Made by a program: the position numbers and the translations under genes. The notes below the pieces were generated by a model that saw nothing but the letters and a program-made list of their open reading frames with translations, had not been told where the DNA came from and did no database searches. Shown piece after piece: positions 27,672 to 35,101 of a DNA stretch of 64,000 bases; positions within the stretch are counted from its first letter, which is position 1; each line of letters begins with the position of its first letter. This DNA comes from Gaiellasilicea sp963707575. GTDB lineage: Bacteria; Actinomycetota; Thermoleophilia; Gaiellales; Gaiellaceae. The stretch is taken from assembly GCA_963707575.1 (NCBI GenBank), contig OY970171.1, positions 1,240,001 through 1,304,000 of the forward strand, written 5' to 3'.

Positions 27672-28792
27672 CGCTCCACCTCGATCCAGCGCTCCTCGCT
27701 CGCGGAACGGGCGATCGCCTCGCCGAGGAGGATCTGCTCGTGGCCGTCGGCGAAGGTGGGGAAGTCCGGCTCGGCGGGCATGCGTCCCTCCTCGACGGCG
27801 GCGTACACCGCCCGGTAGAGCTGCTTGAAGGTGTCCGTGTAGCCCTCCGCGTGCCCGCCCGGATAGTCGCCGCGCACCGGCCCGCGCATGAGCGCGGGAT
27901 CGCGGAGGAGGAGCTCGTTCGCGCGGTCGCGGTGCCCGAGCCAGAGCTCCTCGTGCCGCTCCGAGCTCCACGCGAGCGCGCCCTCCGAGCCGTCTAGCTC
28001 GAGCGAGAGGTGGTTCTTCCGGCCGGCGCTCACCTGCGAGATCGTCACCTGCCCACGCGTTCCGTCCTCGTAGCGCAGGAGCACGTGCGCGACGTCCTCG
28101 GTCGACATCGGCCGGTCGACGCGCTCGACCGCACCGGGATCGGCGTAGGTCTCGACCGGCCCCGTCGGCACGTGCCGCACCGGGTGCACGGTGTAGAGGT
28201 CGGCGAACACCGACGCGACCCGGCGACCCGTGATCCAGCCGGTCAGGTCGAGCCAGTGCGTGCCGATGTCGGCCACGGCGCGGAGCGAGCCGCCCAGCTC
28301 GGGGTCGAGCCGCCAGTTCCAGTCGGTCACCTGCTGGAGCCAGTCCTGGATGTAGGTGCCGTGGGCGTTCCACACGCGGCCGAGCTCGCCGTCGAGCACG
28401 CGCTGGCGCGCCTCGTGCAGGAGCGGGTAGAAGCGGAGGTTGTAGTTCGTGCAGTGGACCAGGCCGCTCTCCTCGGCGAGGCGGAGCAGCTCACCCGACT
28501 CCCGTGACGTGAGCGCAAGCGGCTTCTCGCAGACGACGTGCTTGCCGGCCGCGAGCACGGCCTTCACCTGCGGGTAGTGCAGGTGATTCGGCGTCGTCAG
28601 GTGCACGACGCGCACGCGGTCGTCGTCGAGCATCGCCGCGAGGCTCTCGTACGGCTCCGGGAGTCCCGGCTTCTGACGTGCACGCTCCGGCGACGAGCCG
28701 ACGACGCCCGTCACCTCGACCCCGATCCGACGCAGCGCCTCGACGTGCACGACGCCGATGAAGCCCGTCCCGACGACAGCCGCGCGCGTCAC
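27668..28792 (-). CDS. Gfo/Idh/MocA-family oxidoreductase
   Basis: Dehydrogenase of 374 residues. It starts with AAVVGTGFIGVVHVEAL, has VCEKPLALT with the family lysine near 95, and ADIGTHWLDLTGWITG for the histidine region in the catalytic domain. The NYNLRFYPLL segment is typical of the subgroup that acts on glycosides and inositols. It is the middle gene of a coupled trio, overlapping the KDPG aldolase gene upstream (GTGA) and the TIM-barrel gene downstream (GTGA). The start is the GTG at 28792. Substrate unknown. Confidence 0.87.
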   Translation of the reverse strand: MTRAAVVGTGFIGVVHVEALRRIGVEVTGVVGSSPERARQKPGLPEPYESLAAMLDDDRVRVVHLTTPNHLHYPQVKAVLAAGKHVVCEKPLALTSRESGELLRLAEESGLVHCTNYNLRFYPLLHEARQRVLDGELGRVWNAHGTYIQDWLQQVTDWNWRLDPELGGSLRAVADIGTHWLDLTGWITGRRVASVFADLYTVHPVRHVPTGPVETYADPGAVERVDRPMSTEDVAHVLLRYEDGTRGQVTISQVSAGRKNHLSLELDGSEGALAWSSERHEELWLGHRDRANELLLRDPALMRGPVRGDYPGGHAEGYTDTFKQLYRAVYAAVEEGRMPAEPDFPTFADGHEQILLGEAIARSASEERWIEVER

Positions 28793-29376
28793 GCGAAGAC
28801 CTTAACCGCCTCGAAAACGTCACGGGCCCGGCTCGAGTCGGCGCCGACCGCGACGGCCCCCGCGGTCAGAAAGCCCGACGCGTTGTCGGCCGTCACACCG
28901 CCGGTGGCCAGCAACGGCACGTCCGCGAGGGGGCTGAGGACGCTGCGCAGGTACTCCGGCCCGCCGAGCCCGGCCGGGAAGACCTTCACCATCGACGCAC
29001 CGCACCGCCAGGCCGTCTCGATCTCGGTGGGCGTGAGCGCGCCAGGGACCACGGGCACGTCCCGCGCCACGCACCAGGCCACGACGTCCGGGACGGTGCC
29101 TGGCGAGACGACGGCCTCGGCGCCTGCCTCGACCGCAGCCTCGGCGTCGGCGACCGTCCGGACGGAGCCGGCGACGACCGTGGCGCGCCCCCGCCAGCGC
29201 CCGATCGCCGCGAGCGCGTCCGGCGTGTCGAGCGTGATCTCGAGCACACGGACGCCCGCGCCGATGAGCTCCTCGGCGACCGCATCCAGGTCGCTCGGGC
29301 GGCGGAGGATCGCGACGAAGCGTTGCGCTGCTATCTGCTCGAGGACGGTCAGAGCACCATCATCTCGCGCGGCCAC
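28789..29376 (-). CDS. eda: KDPG/KHG-type aldolase (Eda family)
   Basis: Class I aldolase of about 195 residues predicted to split 2-keto-3-deoxy-(6-phospho)gluconate or a related 2-keto-3-deoxy acid into pyruvate and an aldehyde. The Eda motifs are all there: AILRR, LEITLDT with the catalytic glutamate, PGALTPTEI, and MVKVFPA with the Schiff-base lysine, then ATGGV. The exact start is uncertain. I use the in-frame GTG at 29376, 21 bases from the divergent SDR start; it has no ribosome site and the conserved part begins about ten codons later. It heads the aldolase-dehydrogenase-barrel operon. Confidence 0.82.
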   Translation of the reverse strand: MAARDDGALTVLEQIAAQRFVAILRRPSDLDAVAEELIGAGVRVLEITLDTPDALAAIGRWRGRATVVAGSVRTVADAEAAVEAGAEAVVSPGTVPDVVAWCVARDVPVVPGALTPTEIETAWRCGASMVKVFPAGLGGPEYLRSVLSPLADVPLLATGGVTADNASGFLTAGAVAVGADSSRARDVFEAVKVFA

Positions 29377-29397
29377 GCGCTGAGAGAGGATGAGCCG

Positions 29398-30084
29398 ATG
29401 GAGGGCAAGGTCGCCGTCGTCACCGGAGCAGCGGGCGGAATCGGGAGCGCCGTCTCCGCTGCGTTCGCAGGCGCGGGCGCGACGGTGGTGGGGCTCGACC
29501 GCGAGCAGGCCGACCTGACGCGGCCCGACGAGGTCGTGACCTTCTTCGCCGGTCTCGAGCGTGTCGACGTCCTCTTCAACGGCGTCGGGATCAGCGGGCG
29601 CTCGCTCGGCGACGGACCGGTCGACGAGTGCACGATCGAGGCCTGGGATGCGGTGCTCGCCAACAACCTGACGAGCGTGTTCCTGTGCTCGAAGCACGCG
29701 ATCCCGCTCCTGCGCGCAGCCGGCAGCAGCGCCATCGTCAACCTCTCGTCGGTCCTGGGCCTGGTCGCCGGCGACGACGACTTCGCGACCCACGCCTACC
29801 AGGTGAGCAAGGCCGGGATCCTGGCCCTGACGCGGGCGATGGCCTTCCACTACGGCCGGGACGGGATTCGCGTCAACGCGATCGCGCCCGGGCTGATCGC
29901 GACGCCGATGAGCCGTCGAGCCCAGTCGGATCCCGGCATCCTCGCGCGACTGCCCGAGCTCCATCCGCTCACGGGCGAGTTCGGCCGACCCGAGGACGTC
30001 GCGGGGGCGGCGCTCTACCTCGCCACCGCACCGTTCGTGACCGGGACAGTGCTGACCGTGGACGGCGGGTGGTCCGCCGGATGA
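29398..30084 (+). CDS. Short-chain dehydrogenase/reductase
   Basis: Classical SDR of 228 residues using NAD(P)H in the cytoplasm. It shows the cofactor motif TGAAGGIG (9-16), catalytic serine in NLSSVLG, YQVSK with catalytic Tyr and Lys, and the late APGLIATPM and GTVLTVDGGW segments. An upstream ATG-like reading is rejected because GAGAGAGG lies about eight bases before the ATG at 29398 and homology starts there. Its stop overlaps the ROK kinase start (ATGA). In context it probably handles a sugar alcohol, sugar acid or deoxy-keto acid. Confidence 0.88.
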   Translation: MEGKVAVVTGAAGGIGSAVSAAFAGAGATVVGLDREQADLTRPDEVVTFFAGLERVDVLFNGVGISGRSLGDGPVDECTIEAWDAVLANNLTSVFLCSKHAIPLLRAAGSSAIVNLSSVLGLVAGDDDFATHAYQVSKAGILALTRAMAFHYGRDGIRVNAIAPGLIATPMSRRAQSDPGILARLPELHPLTGEFGRPEDVAGAALYLATAPFVTGTVLTVDGGWSAG

Positions 30085-30878
30085 GGCACCTCGGGCTCGA
30101 TCTCGGCGCGTCGTACGTGAAGTGGGTCGTGCTCGAGGGCGACGAGATCACGGCGGAGGGAAGGCTGGAGACCCGCGCCGCCGACGGGCCGGCCGCGGTA
30201 CTCGGTCGCCTGGTGGCGGCGGGCCACGAGGCCGGCCCGGTCGACACGGTCGGGGTCGGGGTGCCCGGGCTCTTCGACGGCAGGCGTGGCTGCACCACCT
30301 TCCTGCCGAACCTGCCGGGTGACTGGTCCGAGGTACCGGTAGCGGCTCACATCGCCAGCGAGCTCGGCGCCCCGACGGCCCTGATCAACGATGCGCGCGC
30401 CTTTGCCCTGGCCGAGTCGGCGCTCGGCGCCGCCCGAGGCTACGGCTGCGCCGTGTTCGTCGCGGTCGGCACGGGCGTCGGCGGCGGCATCTCCGTCGGC
30501 GGGGCGCTGTACGCGGGCAGGGAGGGCCGTGCCGGCGAGATCGGCCACCTCACGATCGGCGAGGACGGGCCGCCCTGCACGTGCGGCAACCGCGGCTGTC
30601 TCGAGGCCTACGTGCGCGAGGCGCTCCGCGCGAACGAGCTCGAACGCGCCGGCCGGCTGCTCGGAGTCGGAGTCGCGAACGCGATCGTCCTGTTGGCGCC
30701 CGACCGGGTCGTAGTGGGCGGGGGCGTCGGGGCGGTGGGCGAGAAGCTGCTCGAGCCGCTACGCGCGGAGCTCGCGAGGCGCGTCTTCGTCTCGGTGCCG
30801 GTGGACGTCGTCCAGGCCGAGCTCGGCGTGCTCGCGGGGGCCGTCGGCGCCGCCCTACGGGGTGCCGGCCGCGGCTAG
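30081..30878 (+). CDS. ROK-family sugar kinase (glucokinase-like)
   Basis: Sugar kinase of 265 residues. ROK features: phosphate-binding DLGASYVKWVV, GVGVPGLFD, catalytic aspartate in LINDARAFAL, GTGVGGGISV and the zinc site CTCGNRGCLEAY. There is no N-terminal HTH, so it is an enzyme and not a repressor. It is short compared with glucokinase (about 300), missing part of the segment after the zinc motif. It is translationally coupled to the SDR and its 3' end overlaps the convergent deoC by 24 bases. Substrate is likely the hexose or keto-sugar produced by this cluster. Confidence 0.85.
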   Translation: MRHLGLDLGASYVKWVVLEGDEITAEGRLETRAADGPAAVLGRLVAAGHEAGPVDTVGVGVPGLFDGRRGCTTFLPNLPGDWSEVPVAAHIASELGAPTALINDARAFALAESALGAARGYGCAVFVAVGTGVGGGISVGGALYAGREGRAGEIGHLTIGEDGPPCTCGNRGCLEAYVREALRANELERAGRLLGVGVANAIVLLAPDRVVVGGGVGAVGEKLLEPLRAELARRVFVSVPVDVVQAELGVLAGAVGAALRGAGRG

Positions 30879-31565
30879 CTCCGCCCTGCGCGCCTTGAAG
30901 TCCTCGAGGATCGCCTCCGTCGCCGTCGCCCCGATGCGGGTGACACCGACGTTCATCACGTCGAGCAGCGCGTCGAGCGTCCGGACGCCGCCCGCGGCCT
31001 TGACCTGGACGTGAGCGGGGCTGTGCTCGCGCATCAAGCGCAGGTCGTCGAGCGTGGCGCCCGACGCGGCGAAGCCGGTCGAGGTCTTGACGAAGCCGGC
31101 TCCCGCGGCCGCGGCCAGCTCGCAGGCCCGGATCTTCTGCGCGTCGTCGAGGTACGCGTTCTCGAAGATCACCTTCACGAGCCGCCCCTGCGCCGCCTCG
31201 ACCACTGCGCGGATGTCGTGCTCGACGTAGTCGTCCTCGCCGGAGACGAGGCGGCCGATGTTCAGCACCATGTCGATCTCGTCGGCGCCGGCGGCGATCA
31301 GCTCCCCGGTCTCGGACGCCTTCGTCTCCGTCGTATGGCTGCCGTGGGGGAATCCGACGACCGTCGAGATCAGCACGTCCGAGCCGGCGACGAGCTGCGC
31401 GGACCAGGCCACGTCGGCCGGGCGCACGGTGGCCGAGGCGACGTCGTAGCGGAGCGCGAGCTCGACACCCGCTCGCACGGTCTCGAGGTCGAGCTCCGGC
31501 CGCAGCAACGAGTGGTCGATCGTCTTCGCGACGTCGCGGTACTCCAGCGTGTCGACGCTGATCAT
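30855..31565 (-). CDS. deoC: Deoxyribose-phosphate aldolase
   Basis: Class I aldolase of 236 residues that cleaves 2-deoxyribose-5-phosphate to glyceraldehyde-3-phosphate and acetaldehyde. Signature stretches are IDHSLLRPE, VVGFPHGSH, DEIDMVLNIG, VKVIFEN, and FVKTSTGF carrying the Schiff-base lysine; KAAGGVR follows. The ATG at 31565 is supported by a TATCCT -10 element six bases away; a TTG at 31583 is in frame but would overlap the divergent gene's ATG. No other deo genes are adjacent, so it may serve nucleoside salvage or the sugar cluster. Confidence 0.92.
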   Translation of the reverse strand: MISVDTLEYRDVAKTIDHSLLRPELDLETVRAGVELALRYDVASATVRPADVAWSAQLVAGSDVLISTVVGFPHGSHTTETKASETGELIAAGADEIDMVLNIGRLVSGEDDYVEHDIRAVVEAAQGRLVKVIFENAYLDDAQKIRACELAAAAGAGFVKTSTGFAASGATLDDLRLMREHSPAHVQVKAAGGVRTLDALLDVMNVGVTRIGATATEAILEDFKARRAELAAAGTP

Positions 31566-31582
31566 GGTGCGAGGATACGCCA
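31566..31582. promoter_or_regulatory. 17-bp bidirectional region between deoC and the metE-like gene
   Basis: On the minus strand TATCCT (31577-31572), six bases, then the deoC ATG. On the plus strand GAGGAT (31571-31576, keeping A2 and T6 of the -10 consensus), six bases, then the ATG at 31583. The same GAGG could instead serve as a Shine-Dalgarno for the plus gene. No good -35 elements are seen. Confidence 0.45.
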
Positions 31583-32590
31583 ATGATTCCGCTCCGCACG
31601 ACGGTGATCGGGAGCTATCCGTTCCCCGGCTGGCTCGAGCACGCGGCCGCGAATCTCGCGGACTTCGGCCCCGACGACGTCGCCGAGTTGCAGGAGGACG
31701 CGGTTCTCGCGGCGGTGCATGACCAAGTCGCGGCCGGCCTCGACGTGATCTCGGACGGCGAGCAGACGCGCCTCGACTTCAACCTCGGCTTCTACGGCTT
31801 CCTCGACGGGATCGAGCAGGGCGAGCCGGGGCGTCGGCTGGGGCCGCCGGCCCACGACCAGCGCGCCAAGCATCGCATCGTCGGCGAGCTCGCGGCGCCG
31901 CGCGGCCTCGGCACGGTCGAGGAGTTCGAGCGGCTGCGCCGGGTCGCCCCTCCCGGCCCGGTGCTGAAGGTGGCGGTGCCGGGCCCGTACACGCTCGCCG
32001 GCCGCCTCGAAGGGGACCGGTGGGAGACGGCGGAGGCGCTCGTTCCGATCGTGCAGGCCGAGCTGGTCGCACTCACGGCCGCGGGCTGCGAGGAGATCGC
32101 GATCGACGAGCCCTCGATGAGCTGCTACGCCCACCGGGAGGACCCCGAACGGCTGGTCGAGCTCTTCAACCGCACCGTCGCCCCTGCGGCCGGCCGCGCG
32201 CGGCTCTCGACTCACCTCTGCTTCGGCAACTACAAGGCCCGCGCGGTGGCGCCACGGCAGTACGCGCCCCTCTTCCCTGCGTTCCTGCACGTGGCCGTCG
32301 ACGAGGTCCACCTGGAGATGGCGAGCCGCGAGCTCGCCGAGGCCGAGCTGGTGGGAACGCTCGCGGAGACGAAGGACGTCGCCGTCGGGGTGATCGACGT
32401 CAAGAGCTACTACGTCGAGAGCCCGGATGACGTGGCCGCACGCGTGCGCCGGTTTCTCGAGCTCGCCCCACCCGAGCGACTGGCCTTCTCCACCGACTGC
32501 GGCCTCAGCCAGACGGCGCGCTGGGCAGCGCGGCAGAAGCTGCAGAACCTCGTCGCGGGCGTCCGGATCGTGCGCGCAGAGCTCGCGTGA
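31583..32590 (+). CDS. MetE-like (cobalamin-independent methionine synthase C-terminal type) protein
   Basis: Protein of 335 residues corresponding to the catalytic C-terminal barrel of MetE. It opens with TTVIGSYPFPGWL, the usual start of archaeal-type MetE and related short enzymes, and has the zinc-site segments STHLCFGN, DEVHLEMASRE and FSTDCGLSQTARW; IDEPSMS is also conserved. Such short proteins may transfer methyl groups from a methylcorrinoid or other donor to homocysteine or another thiol. The donor is unknown. The stop overlaps the GTG of the UlaG-like gene. A GAGG lies eight bases from the ATG. Confidence 0.83.
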   Translation: MIPLRTTVIGSYPFPGWLEHAAANLADFGPDDVAELQEDAVLAAVHDQVAAGLDVISDGEQTRLDFNLGFYGFLDGIEQGEPGRRLGPPAHDQRAKHRIVGELAAPRGLGTVEEFERLRRVAPPGPVLKVAVPGPYTLAGRLEGDRWETAEALVPIVQAELVALTAAGCEEIAIDEPSMSCYAHREDPERLVELFNRTVAPAAGRARLSTHLCFGNYKARAVAPRQYAPLFPAFLHVAVDEVHLEMASRELAEAELVGTLAETKDVAVGVIDVKSYYVESPDDVAARVRRFLELAPPERLAFSTDCGLSQTARWAARQKLQNLVAGVRIVRAELA

Positions 32591-33345
32591 TCGAGCCGGA
32601 GCGCTCGGACGACGCGTTCCTCGCCGACGTCGAGAGCGCGCGGGCCGAGGCGGGCCTGCACATCTGGTGGCTCGGGCAGAGCGGCTTTCTCCTCCAGTAC
32701 GCCAACTGTCACCTCCTCATCGATCCGTACCTGTCGGACTCGTTGACGCGGAAATACGCGGAGACGAGCACGCCGCACGTGCGGATGACGCGCCGGGTCG
32801 TCGCGCCGCAGCGACTGGGCTTCGTCGACGTCATCCTGTCCACGCACGGCCACACCGACCACCTCGACGAGGAGACGCTCCGTGCAATCGGTGCGCCGAT
32901 CGTCGCGCCCGCCGGCACCGTCGAGCTCGCGCGCCGACGGAGCGGCGCCGAGGTCACCGGAGCGTCCGAGGGCGAAGCGCTCGTCCTCGCCGGCTTCGAG
33001 ATCGAAGCGGTTCCCGCGCTCCATCCCGGCGACCACTGCGTCGGCTACGTGATCGCGGCGGGCCCGTACCGGCTCTACCACTCGGGCGACACGGCCGCGG
33101 TCGACCCTGGCGTGCACGGCGTCGACGTCGCCTTCGTTCCGATCAACGGCCGGCTGGGGAACACCAACGGGCCGGAGGCCGCCCGGCTCGCGCACACGGT
33201 CGAAGCGGCGCTCGCGGTGCCCTGCCACTACGACATGTTCGAGTTCAACACCGCCAGCCCGGCCGCGTTCGCGGCCGAGTGCGACCGGCTCGGCCAGCCC
33301 TACCGGTTGCTGCGAAACGGCGGCCGGCTGAGTCTGCGCGGATGA
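32587..33345 (+). CDS. UlaG-like metallo-beta-lactamase-fold hydrolase
   Basis: Metal-dependent hydrolase of 252 residues. The metal site is visible as STHGHTDHLD (HxHxDH), ALHPGDHCVGY, YHSGDTA and PCHYDMFEFN, the order found in L-ascorbate-6-phosphate lactonase UlaG and related lactonases. Its GTG start overlaps the stop of the MetE-like gene (GTGA), so the two share a transcript, although a functional link is not obvious. Substrate unknown; a sugar lactone is plausible given the oxidative sugar genes nearby. Confidence 0.85.
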   Translation: MIEPERSDDAFLADVESARAEAGLHIWWLGQSGFLLQYANCHLLIDPYLSDSLTRKYAETSTPHVRMTRRVVAPQRLGFVDVILSTHGHTDHLDEETLRAIGAPIVAPAGTVELARRRSGAEVTGASEGEALVLAGFEIEAVPALHPGDHCVGYVIAAGPYRLYHSGDTAAVDPGVHGVDVAFVPINGRLGNTNGPEAARLAHTVEAALAVPCHYDMFEFNTASPAAFAAECDRLGQPYRLLRNGGRLSLRG

Positions 33346-33379
33346 CCTCGTGCCGTTGCGCTCCTATCGCGGCTTGGTG

Positions 33380-33775
33380 TCAGCGGCGCGGCGCGTAACG
33401 GTGGTGGAACATCAGCGCGTTGCCGTCCGGGTCCGAGAAGTGGGCCATGTGGCAGACGCCGCTGTCGATCGTGTCGGCATGGAAGACGATGCCACGCGCC
33501 TCGAGGTCGGCACGCGCGGCAGCCACGTCCTCGACGTGGAGCGCGATCGGGTGCGTGTGGGGCGTGAACTCGAGCCCGAAGGCGTCGGACTGCATGACGG
33601 CGATCGTCAGCGTGCCCGTCTCGAACTCGCCGGCGGGCATGTCGCCCCATCGAACGGAGCACGGGAGTCCGAGCACGTCGGTGTAGAACGCGCTCGCCGC
33701 CTCGAAGTCGCGGGTCGGGACGGTGATGAAGTCGACGCCGGTGACCGGAACGCGCATCGCGCGAGTATCGCGCAT
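33380..33775 (-). CDS. VOC-family (glyoxalase/dioxygenase fold) protein
   Basis: Small protein of 131 residues with one glyoxalase/bleomycin-resistance module pair: VDFITVPTRDFEAASAFYTD at the start, ALHVEDVAAARADLEARG in the middle and HFSDPDGNALMFHHRYAP at the end. These proteins bind a metal and isomerise, oxidise or sequester small molecules; nothing here tells which. The ATG at 33775 is used because TACTTT stands five bases upstream; an in-frame ATG at 33757 would shorten it by six residues. It is divergent from the GNAT gene. Confidence 0.82.
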   Translation of the reverse strand: MRDTRAMRVPVTGVDFITVPTRDFEAASAFYTDVLGLPCSVRWGDMPAGEFETGTLTIAVMQSDAFGLEFTPHTHPIALHVEDVAAARADLEARGIVFHADTIDSGVCHMAHFSDPDGNALMFHHRYAPRR

Positions 33776-33780
33776 CGCCG

Positions 33781-33790
33781 AAAGTAGGCT
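33781..33790. promoter_or_regulatory. Overlapping -10 elements of the VOC and GNAT genes
   Basis: AAAGTAGGCT holds two -10 elements that share the central TA: TACTTT on the minus strand (33786-33781), five bases from the VOC ATG at 33775, and TAGGCT on the plus strand (33785-33790), six bases from the GNAT ATG at 33797. Only 21 bases separate the two start codons. Confidence 0.55.
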
Positions 33791-33796
33791 TGGCCC

Positions 33797-34642
33797 ATGG
33801 CCGCCGCGACCGTCCCGCGCTCGCTCGTCTGGGCGACCGACGTCGACACGCTGCCGCCCGATCGCGTGGTCGAGCGGCGGGACGGGTACCTGCTGATCCG
33901 CTCGCCGAGCAACCCCACCTTCTACTGGGGCAACGTGCTGCTGTTCGACGAGGCGCCCCGCGAGGGAGACGGCGAGAAGTGGGAAGCCCTGTTCGAGCGT
34001 GAGTTCGCGGACGAGCCGCGCGTGCGGCACCACACCTTTGCCTGGGACCTGGCGCACGGAGAAGCCGGAGCCGCACGTGAGGAGTTCGTCGAGCGGGGCT
34101 ACGAGCTCGACGAGAGCATCGGGCTCGTCGCCGGCGCGGGCCAGGTGCGGCCGCACCCGCGCGAGAACCGGGACGTCGTCGTCCGGGCGCTCGACCCCGC
34201 CCTGGGTGCGGACGAGGAGCTCTGGGAAGCGGTCCTGGAGCTGCAGGTCGCGGGCCGGCCGGAGGGGCACGACGAGGAGAGCTTCCGCGAGTTCGCGCTC
34301 CCGCGGCTCGAGGATCGACGAACCCTCTTCCGGCTGGGTCGCGGGGCGTGGTACGTCGCTCTCGACCCGGCGAGCGGGGAGGTCGCGGGTAGCTGCGGCA
34401 TCGTCGTGACCGGTGGGCGCGGGCGCTACCAGGTCGTCGAGACCGCGCTCGCCCATCGGCGCCGCGGCATCTGCTCACGGCTCGTGGTCGAGGCAGCCCG
34501 CCACTCCGCCGAGACGCACGGGGCCGAGCGCTTCGTGATCGTCGCCGACCTGGGCTACCACGCGCTCGGGCTGTACGAGTCGCTCGGCTTCGAGCGCCGG
34601 GAGCACGTGGTCGGCGTCTGCCGCTGGCCCCGGAGCGGATAG
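33797..34642 (+). CDS. GNAT-family N-acetyltransferase
   Basis: Acetyltransferase of 281 residues with the GNAT fold in its C-terminal half. The acetyl-CoA loop is VVETALAHRRRGICSRLV (motif A, RRRGIC), followed by HALGLYESLGFERRE (motif B). The N-terminal 140 residues resemble a second, degenerate GNAT-like half, including FYWGNVLLFDEAP. The acceptor is unknown. A TAGGCT -10 lies six bases before the ATG, with no ribosome site, so a leaderless mRNA is likely. Its TAG stop is reused by the -10 element of the next gene. Confidence 0.85.
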   Translation: MAAATVPRSLVWATDVDTLPPDRVVERRDGYLLIRSPSNPTFYWGNVLLFDEAPREGDGEKWEALFEREFADEPRVRHHTFAWDLAHGEAGAAREEFVERGYELDESIGLVAGAGQVRPHPRENRDVVVRALDPALGADEELWEAVLELQVAGRPEGHDEESFREFALPRLEDRRTLFRLGRGAWYVALDPASGEVAGSCGIVVTGGRGRYQVVETALAHRRRGICSRLVVEAARHSAETHGAERFVIVADLGYHALGLYESLGFERREHVVGVCRWPRSG

Positions 34643-34645
34643 GTT
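34640..34645 (+). promoter_or_regulatory. -10 element of the maoC-like gene, overlapping the GNAT stop codon
   Basis: TAGGTT is followed by six bases and the GTG at 34652. Its first three bases are the stop codon of the preceding gene. The geometry equals that of the other TANNNT-N6-start sites in this region. Confidence 0.5.
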
Positions 34646-34651
34646 CGCGGC

Positions 34652-35101
34652 GTGCGCTACTGGGAGGACTTCACCGTCGGCGAGACGACCGACCTCGGGA
34701 CCGTGGACGTCACGCGCGAGGAGATCGTCGAGTTCGCGCAGCGCTACGACCCGCAACCGTTCCACGTCGACGAGGCGGCGGGGGATGAAGGCCCGTACGG
34801 CGGCCTGATCGCGAGCGGCTGGCACACCGCAGCGCTCTTCATGGGCCTGTTCGTGCGCACGATCCTGCTCGACGCGGCGTCGATGGGCTCGCCCGGCGTC
34901 GAGGAGCTGCGCTGGACGGCGCCCGTCCGTCCGGGTGACCGCCTGACCGGCCGCGTGACGGTGACGGCGTCCGAGCCTTCCTCGAAGCGCCCCGATCGCG
35001 GCACCGTCTTCACGACGAGCGAGGTCCTGAACCAGGACGGGACGGTCGTGATGACGATGAAGGCTCGCGGCTTCTTCGGGCGCCGTGCCCCGGCGAGCTA
35101 G
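34652..35101 (+). CDS. MaoC-like hot-dog dehydratase
   Basis: Protein of 149 residues with a single hot-dog fold of the MaoC (R)-specific enoyl-CoA hydratase family. YWEDFTVGE at the start, QRYDPQPFHVDE carrying the catalytic Asp and His, and GLIASGWHTAAL are diagnostic. It would hydrate 2-enoyl thioesters, or act on a related acyl substrate. It stands just after the GNAT gene but has its own -10 element at 34640. Its TAG stop interlocks with the convergent DUF1361 stop in a CTAG. No fatty acid genes adjoin it. Confidence 0.88.
   Translation: MRYWEDFTVGETTDLGTVDVTREEIVEFAQRYDPQPFHVDEAAGDEGPYGGLIASGWHTAALFMGLFVRTILLDAASMGSPGVEELRWTAPVRPGDRLTGRVTVTASEPSSKRPDRGTVFTTSEVLNQDGTVVMTMKARGFFGRRAPAS

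Noticed and set aside
30081..30878. MurNAc or GlcNAc kinase feeding MurQ/NagA
   Set aside because: It is a ROK glucokinase-like protein 20 kb away, coupled to an SDR gene, with no TGGT-N4-ACCA site noticed nearby; the link is not supported.
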